Assembly (NCBI RefSeq): GCF_003635045.1
Contig: NZ_RBXT01000001.1
Coordinates: forward strand, 868,001-932,000
Length of the DNA stretch: 64,000 bases
Direction of reading: 5' to 3'
From: Terracoccus luteus
GTDB taxonomy: Bacteria; Actinomycetota; Actinomycetes; Actinomycetales; Dermatophilaceae
Positions 59,557 to 64,000 of the stretch are shown here, in pieces. Made by a program: the position numbers and the translations under genes. The stretch's first letter is position 1. The number at the start of each line of letters is the position of its first letter. The notes under the pieces are model-generated. The model saw only the letters and a program-made list of their open reading frames with translations. It was not told the DNA's origin and searched no databases.

Positions 59557-60527
59557 CGCGCGCCGCGTCCCGCCTCGACGGCGCCGGTCGGACCCGCTGC
59601 CGCGGAGGCGCCGTCGTCGGTTGCGACCGCCACGCCGTCGAGGACGTCGAGCAGGCGGCGACGCAGCCGCTGGCCCCGCTCGGCGAAGCCGCGCTGCTCG
59701 GCGGCGTAGCGCACCTTGCCCTCGGCGGTCTCGATCGGCAGCGGCTCGTACCCGAGCTCGCGCAGGTCGTACGGCGCCGCGCGCATGTCGAGGCCGCGGA
59801 TGTCACGGGCGAGCTCGAAGCAGTCGAGCACGAGCTCGCTCGGCACGAGGGGCACGAGCTTGTGCGCCCACTTGTAGAGGTCCATTCCGGCGTGCAGGCA
59901 GCCCGGCTGCTCGTCCTGCACCTGACGGGAACGACTGGGGGACAGCGTGTTCCGTGGCACGGCCTCGGGGGTGAAGAAGCGGTGGGCGTCGAAGTGCGAG
60001 CACGCGATGCGGTGGCTCTCGACGACGGCGTCGGTGCCCGCCGCGCCGAGTCGTAGCGGCCAGTCGGCGTGGCGCACGTCGTCGGGGCTCTGGCGGTAGA
60101 CCATCGCCCACTCGTGCAGGCCGAAGCAGCCGAAGCGCCCGGGGCGGGATGCCGTCGCGTCGAGCAGGGCGCGCACGAACCGCACCGTGCCGCCGCGCAC
60201 GGCCTCGAACTCCTCGAGGTCGAGGGCCACGACATCGCCGACCCGACGGTAGAAGCGCCACTCCCGGTGTGGCGAGCCGTCCGCACCACGCAGGCCGACG
60301 CCTGCGCCGGGGTGCCAGCGCCGGAGCTGGGCGGGGCCGAAGGAGTAGTAGGTGAAGAGGAAGTCCTCGACGGGGTGGCGCCGGCCGTCGGCCCGCCGGG
60401 CCCGGTGGGCGCTCGTCGCGGCGTCGACCCTCGCGGCGTGGGCCTCGGCCCGGCGACGCCACTCGGACTCGTCGAGCACGCGCCCCTCGCCCGGGCCGTG
60501 CGCCGTCGCCTGCTCCTGCACCTCCAC
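59553..60527 (-). CDS. Actinobacterial protein commonly annotated 3-methyladenine DNA glycosylase
   Basis: 324 aa, soluble. The N-terminal half has DFLFTYYSFGPAQLRRWHPGAG, EWRFYRRVGDVVALDLEEF and FGCFGLHEWAMVYRQ; the centre has SHFDAHRFFTPEAVPRN and GCLHAGMDLYKWAHKL. I recognise this as a family usually labelled 3-methyladenine DNA glycosylase in actinobacterial genomes, but I see no helix-hairpin-helix or AlkA motif, so the enzymatic label should be doubted. GTG 60527 is supported by -10 TACCCT (minus, 60540-60535) 7 nt upstream. It is coupled with the barstar-like gene. Confidence 0.6.
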   Translation of the reverse strand: MEVQEQATAHGPGEGRVLDESEWRRRAEAHAARVDAATSAHRARRADGRRHPVEDFLFTYYSFGPAQLRRWHPGAGVGLRGADGSPHREWRFYRRVGDVVALDLEEFEAVRGGTVRFVRALLDATASRPGRFGCFGLHEWAMVYRQSPDDVRHADWPLRLGAAGTDAVVESHRIACSHFDAHRFFTPEAVPRNTLSPSRSRQVQDEQPGCLHAGMDLYKWAHKLVPLVPSELVLDCFELARDIRGLDMRAAPYDLRELGYEPLPIETAEGKVRYAAEQRGFAERGQRLRRRLLDVLDGVAVATDDGASAAAGPTGAVEAGRGAR

Positions 60528-60621
60528 GCGCTCGAGGGTACGGCGTCGCCGCCGGACGCCTCGGCCCCCGCACCACCGGACACACCCCGCCCCGCCGCCC
60601 CGCCCCGCCTCCGGCCCGGCG

Positions 60622-60687
60622 AACACACCGAGCAATGTGCAGATCCGCGAGTTGCAACACGCGGATCTGCACATTGCTCGGTGTGTT
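60622..60687. repeat. 66-bp near-perfect palindrome between divergent genes
   Basis: The arms 60622-60649 and 60660-60687 are 28-bp perfect inverted repeats; the 10-nt centre contains the palindrome GTTGCAAC (60651-60658), leaving a single A/A mismatch pair in 66 bp. It is richer in A/T than its surroundings. The flanking genes are transcribed away from it, with -10 boxes at 60540-60535 and 60736-60741, so it is not a terminator of either. Confidence 0.9.
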
Positions 60688-60735
60688 GCGCGGGGACGCA
60701 CACCGGCATCCGGTCGGCGCGACGGACGGGGGCCG

Positions 60736-60741
60736 TAGGGT
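60736..60741 (+). promoter_or_regulatory. Leaderless -10 of the FAH hydrolase gene
   Basis: TAGGGT (60736-60741) ends 6 nt before GTG 60748. Confidence 0.45.
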
Positions 60742-60747
60742 GAGCCC

Positions 60748-61527
60748 GTGCGCATCGCGAGGTACACGACCGGGGACGACCCGGCATACGGCATCGTCCA
60801 GGGCGACCCCGGCAGCGAGGTGATCACCCCGTTGTCCGGCGACCCGCTCTACATCGGGCTGCAGCCCAGCGGTCAGCCGCCGGTCATGCTCGAGGACGTG
60901 CGCCTGCTCGCTCCCGTCATCCCGCGCAGCAAGGTCGTGGCCATCGGCAAGAACTACGCCGACCACGCGCGCGAGATGGGCGGCGAGGCTCCCGCCGAGC
61001 CGATGATGTTCTTCAAGCCGAACACGTCGGTCGTCGGCCCGTTCGACCCGGTCGTGCTGCCCGCCGGCAGCAGCGAGGTGTCGTACGAGGGCGAGCTGGC
61101 GGTGGTCGTCAAGACGATCACGAAGGGCGTGACCGCCGACAAGGCCGCCGAGTGCATCTACGGCTACACGATCGCCAACGACGTGACGGCCCGCGACTGG
61201 CAGCGCAGCGACGGGCAGTGGGCCCGGGCCAAGGGCTTCGACACGAGCTGCCCGCTGGGGCCGTGGGTCGAGACCGAGCTCGACACGGCCGACCTGCGCA
61301 TCGTCACGACGCTCGACGGCGAGACGAAGCAGGACGGCACGACCGCCGACATGATCCACGGCATCGCCCGCATCATCGAGTACGCGTCGGCGGCGTTCAC
61401 GCTGCTGCCCGGTGACGTCATCCTCACCGGCACACCCGCGGGTGTCGGTCTCGTCGAGGCAGGCCAGCAGGTCACCGTCGACATCGCCGGCATCGGGTCG
61501 TTGACCAACACCTTCGTGCGGCGCTGA
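60748..61527 (+). CDS. Fumarylacetoacetate hydrolase-family protein
   Basis: 259 aa. KVVAIGKNYADHAREMG, the metal ligands in SYEGELAVVV and NDVTARDWQ, and VILTGTPAGVGLV are FAH-family signatures (2-hydroxyhepta-2,4-diene-1,7-dioate isomerase/oxaloacetate decarboxylase group). It cleaves or isomerises beta-diketo or oxo-enol acids; the physiological substrate is unknown, and an oxaloacetate tautomerase or decarboxylase role is possible. It precedes gltX as Rv2993c precedes Rv2992c. Confidence 0.87.
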   Translation: MRIARYTTGDDPAYGIVQGDPGSEVITPLSGDPLYIGLQPSGQPPVMLEDVRLLAPVIPRSKVVAIGKNYADHAREMGGEAPAEPMMFFKPNTSVVGPFDPVVLPAGSSEVSYEGELAVVVKTITKGVTADKAAECIYGYTIANDVTARDWQRSDGQWARAKGFDTSCPLGPWVETELDTADLRIVTTLDGETKQDGTTADMIHGIARIIEYASAAFTLLPGDVILTGTPAGVGLVEAGQQVTVDIAGIGSLTNTFVRR

Positions 61528-61581
61528 CCCCCGCTGACCCCCGCCGACCCCTGCGGCCCGGCCGATAGGCTTGGCGCCACC

Positions 61582-63258
61582 ATGAGCGACACGAGCACGA
61601 GCGACCCGACCACCGCGGCCCCGAACGACCCCGGCACCGCCGACCCGCAGGCGACGGAGGCCGCGCCGACCAGCGCCGCCGAGACCGGCGAGACCGAGTC
61701 CGCCGTCGAGGTGCGCACCGGGGAGCAGCCCGCCCGGTCGACCTCCGACGGCAGCGGCCCGGTGCGCCTGCGCGTGGCGCCGAGCCCGACGGGCGACCCG
61801 CACGTCGGCACCGCGTACATGTCGCTCTTCAACCTCGCCTACGCCCGGCAGCAGGGTGGCCAGTTCGTCCTGCGGGTCGAGGACACCGACCGCGCCCGCT
61901 TCCGCGAGGACAGCGAGGCCCAGCTCTACGACATGCTCGGGTGGCTCGACCTGACCTGGGACGAGGGGCCCGACATCGGCGGTCCCTACGCGCCCTACCG
62001 GCAGTCGGAGCGGCTCGAGACCTACCGCCCCTACGTCGAGCGGCTGCTCGCCGACGGCCACGCCTACCACTGCTGGTGCTCGACCGAGCGGCTCGCGCAG
62101 ATGCGCGAGGTGCAGCAGAAGACCAAGCAGCCGACGGGCTACGACCGGCTCTGCCACGGCAAGACCCGTGAGGAGCGCGCGCAGCTGCCCGGGTTCAGCG
62201 AGACCCCGGTCGTGCGCATGCTCGTGCCCGACGACGTCCCGCTCGTCTTCGACGACGTCATCCGCGGCAGCGTCTCGGCGCCGCGGCCCGACGACCAGGT
62301 CATCCTCAAGGCCGACGGGTTCCCGACGTACCACCTCGCCGTCGTCGTCGACGACCACGAGATGGGCATCACCCACGTCGTGCGCGGCGAGGAGTGGATC
62401 AGCTCGACCCCCAAGCACCTGCTGCTCTACCGGTGGCTCGGGCTCGAGGCGCCGCGCTTCGCCCACATGCCGCTGCTGCGCAACACCGACAAGTCGAAGA
62501 TCAGCAAGCGCAAGAACCCGGCCGCCCGCCTCACGTGGTTCCGCGAGCAGGGCTACCTGCCCGAGGCGCTCGTCAACTTCCTCGCCCTGCTGGCCTACCC
62601 GCCGCAGCAGGACGCCGAGGGCGTCGACGTCGAGGTGTTCACCTTCGAGGAGTTCAGCCGCACCTTCGACTGGGCCAAGGTCAACCCCATCGGCCCGATC
62701 TTCGACCTCAAGAAGCTCGAGTGGCTCAACGGCGTGCACATCCGGGCCCTCGACGTAGGTGACTTCGCGGGCCGGCTGCTGCCCTACCTCGTCGCCGACG
62801 GCATCCTCGGCGACACCCAGTCGCTCGGCGAGCTCGCCCGGCTGCGCTCGGTCGCCGAGCTCATCCAGACCCGCATGGCCCTGCTCACGGAGGCCCCCGC
62901 CCTCGTGCGCCCGTTCTTCGTCGCCGACGACCAGCTCGTCATCGACGACGACGCGCGCGCCCAGCTCAAGCCGGATGCCGGTGACGTCCTCGACGCCGCC
63001 CTGCGCGCCCTCGGCGACGTCGACGACCACGGCACGGGCGTCCTCGGCAGCGGTGGTGACTGGAACGCCGCCACGATCGAGGCGGCGCTGCGCGAGGCCG
63101 TCGTCGAGGGCCTCGGCATCAAGCCGCGCTTCGCCTTCGGCCCGCTGCGGACCGCGGTGTCGGGCGCCCGCATCTCGCCGCCGTTGTTCGAGAGCATGGA
63201 GATCCTCGGCAAGACGTCGACGCTGAACCGCCTTCGCGCACTGAAGGACTCGCTCTGA
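61582..63258 (+). CDS. gltX: Glutamyl-tRNA synthetase
   Basis: 558 aa class I synthetase. The HIGH-type signature is PSPTGDPHVGTAYMSLFN (from about residue 67), and the KMSKS-type signature is KSKISKRKNP; YHLAVVVDDHEMGITHVVRG is between them. The enzyme charges tRNA(Glu) and, since GatCAB is present, probably also tRNA(Gln). There are about 58 extra N-terminal residues rich in Thr/Ala/Glu/Pro before the catalytic domain; a later start cannot be excluded. TAGGCT (61566-61571) is a -10 candidate 10 nt upstream of ATG 61582. Confidence 0.95.
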   Translation: MSDTSTSDPTTAAPNDPGTADPQATEAAPTSAAETGETESAVEVRTGEQPARSTSDGSGPVRLRVAPSPTGDPHVGTAYMSLFNLAYARQQGGQFVLRVEDTDRARFREDSEAQLYDMLGWLDLTWDEGPDIGGPYAPYRQSERLETYRPYVERLLADGHAYHCWCSTERLAQMREVQQKTKQPTGYDRLCHGKTREERAQLPGFSETPVVRMLVPDDVPLVFDDVIRGSVSAPRPDDQVILKADGFPTYHLAVVVDDHEMGITHVVRGEEWISSTPKHLLLYRWLGLEAPRFAHMPLLRNTDKSKISKRKNPAARLTWFREQGYLPEALVNFLALLAYPPQQDAEGVDVEVFTFEEFSRTFDWAKVNPIGPIFDLKKLEWLNGVHIRALDVGDFAGRLLPYLVADGILGDTQSLGELARLRSVAELIQTRMALLTEAPALVRPFFVADDQLVIDDDARAQLKPDAGDVLDAALRALGDVDDHGTGVLGSGGDWNAATIEAALREAVVEGLGIKPRFAFGPLRTAVSGARISPPLFESMEILGKTSTLNRLRALKDSL

Positions 63259-63278
63259 CCGCGTCGCCGAGCCCAGCG

Positions 63279-63926
63279 GTGGCCGCGCGTGCGAGCGCGT
63301 GGCCGCTGCACGGCATCCGCCTCGTCGGTGACGTGGTGCAGCTGCGCGTCATGACCGAGGCCGACCTCGACGAGGTCGTCGGCGCGCTGCCCGACGACGT
63401 CGAGCTCAACCCGAGCGCGACGCCGTACGCCGGTCTCGACGAGCGGGGCAACCGCGGCGCCGCCGTGGCGCAGGCCTACTGGCGCGCTCTCGGCACGTGG
63501 TCGCCCGACGACTGGGCCCTGCCCTTCCTGGCCCACCACGACGACGCCCTCGTCGGCGTCCAGTGGCTCGAGGGCCCCGACTACCGGGTCGAGCGAACCG
63601 TCGACTCCTCGTCGTGGCTGGTGAGCGAGGCGCGGGGCCGGGGCCTCGGCACGGCGATGCGCGCCGCGGTGCTGACGCTGGCCTTCGGCCCGCTCGCGGC
63701 CGTGGCCGCGGTCAGCTCGGCGGTGGCCGACAACGCGGCCTCCCTGGGGGTCTCGCGGCGCCTCGGCTACCGCGACACGCACACGTCGGTGCTGCCGCAC
63801 TCGGGCGCCCCGCTGCAGCACGTGCGACTGACCCGTGACGCCTGGCTCGCCTCGGGGCAGGCCGGACGCACACGCGTCGAGGGCGTGGATGCCGCCCTCC
63901 CGCTCTTCGGGCGGAGCGCCCCGTGA
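63279..63926 (+). CDS. GNAT-family acetyltransferase
   Basis: 215 aa. RLVGDVVQLRVMTEADLDEVVGAL starts the fold, WLVSEARGRGLGTAMRAAVL is the acetyl-CoA loop and NAASLGVSRRLGYRDTHTSVLP the last helix-strand: the RimJ/RimL class acting on amino groups. The substrate is unknown. GTG 63279 is 20 nt after the gltX stop, so it may be cotranscribed. It overlaps the next gene by 4 nt. Confidence 0.82.
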   Translation: MAARASAWPLHGIRLVGDVVQLRVMTEADLDEVVGALPDDVELNPSATPYAGLDERGNRGAAVAQAYWRALGTWSPDDWALPFLAHHDDALVGVQWLEGPDYRVERTVDSSSWLVSEARGRGLGTAMRAAVLTLAFGPLAAVAAVSSAVADNAASLGVSRRLGYRDTHTSVLPHSGAPLQHVRLTRDAWLASGQAGRTRVEGVDAALPLFGRSAP

Positions 63927-64000
63927 GCGCGACGCCTCCCGCGCCGACCTCCGGCCCCGCGGGCGGCGACCTCGTCGTCGAGCTCACCGGCGTGCGGGGG
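63923..64000 (+). CDS. 5' end of an unidentified gene
   Basis: GTG 63923 overlaps the GNAT stop by 4 nt and opens a frame running off the window. The 26 visible codons give SATPPAPTSGPAGGDLVVEL followed by Thr-Gly-Val-Arg-Gly. The last part resembles the first strand of ABC-transporter ATPases, but too little is visible to assign a family. Confidence 0.4.
   Translation, partial: MSATPPAPTSGPAGGDLVVELTGVRG

Noticed and set aside
60622-60687. The 66-bp palindrome as a terminator
   Set aside because: Both flanking genes are transcribed away from it, and there is no T-run.
59803-63030. A 1075-codon minus-strand frame
   Set aside because: It is antisense to gltX and the FAH gene and out of frame with the 324-aa protein; no protein family is recognisable.

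Overview
The window is chromosomal DNA of a very high G+C actinobacterium. Evidence: strong G/C bias at third codon positions, many GTG starts, the GlgE maltosyltransferase, an indirect GatCAB glutamine pathway, an NAD-dependent ligase with a BRCT tail, and many promoters whose -10 hexamer lies only 6-7 nt before the start codon (leaderless mRNAs). The gene order etfB-etfA, cysteine desulfurase, mnmA, MetE-like, ligA, gatC-gatA-gatB, Cfp6-like PH protein, ilvB-ilvN-ilvC, serA, leuB, FAH hydrolase, gltX follows the Mycobacterium tuberculosis Rv3029c-Rv2992c segment as I remember it. The overall look suggests Micrococcales, perhaps Intrasporangiaceae, but I cannot prove the family. I see no prophage, insertion sequence, CRISPR array, rRNA or tRNA.

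Layout. 1-7.3 kb: alpha-glucan metabolism (5' end of treS, glgE, glgP, glgX). 7.3-9.0 kb: a YbjN-like protein, an enoyl-CoA hydratase and a small NIF3/CutA-like protein. 9.0-9.5 kb: an intergenic repeat cluster. 9.5-16.3 kb: electron transfer flavoprotein, PH-domain protein, cysteine desulfurase and tRNA thiolase, GNAT, MetE-like protein. 16.4-19.4 kb: L,D-transpeptidase lipoprotein and acyl-CoA ligase. 19.5-25.2 kb: ligA and gatCAB. 25.2-31.4 kb: mixed genes (DUF937, PQQ-type dehydrogenase lipoprotein, MOSC, D-2-hydroxyacid dehydrogenase, BNR-repeat protein plus ThiS/MoaD-like protein, TetR). 31.5-34.3 kb: degenerate ABC ATPase plus YhgE/Pip membrane protein. 34.4-49.6 kb: SixA phosphatase and a branched-chain amino acid (BCAA) block (ilvD, ilvBNC, leuB, ilvE) with serA and kup. 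49.8-56.4 kb: a gamma-glutamylation pathway for amines (permease, GntR regulator, glutamine-synthetase-like ligase, aldehyde dehydrogenase, SDR, gamma-glutamyl hydrolase). 56.5-58.4 kb: cimA behind an attenuator. 58.6-64 kb: VOC protein, barstar-like protein, glycosylase-annotated protein, FAH hydrolase, gltX, GNAT and the start of one more gene.

The most interesting layer is regulatory. Promoter regions of ilvD, ilvB, leuB and cimA, and of an orphan leader at 45.9 kb, carry tandem GTGAGAC-like half-sites about 19-21 bp apart at similar distances from a -10 box. Three of these units encode short peptides rich in Leu/Val/Ile. Two of those (before ilvB and cimA) precede hairpin plus T-run terminators, as in transcription attenuators. 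The third, at 45.9 kb, is followed only by a possible 26-codon gene and a terminator. Other highlights are a 66-bp near-perfect palindrome between two divergent genes (60.6 kb), a 21-bp operator-like palindrome placed symmetrically between two divergent leaderless promoters (11.9 kb), related palindromic terminators at 25.2 and 56.4 kb, and an excess of the heptamer GGATGCC throughout.
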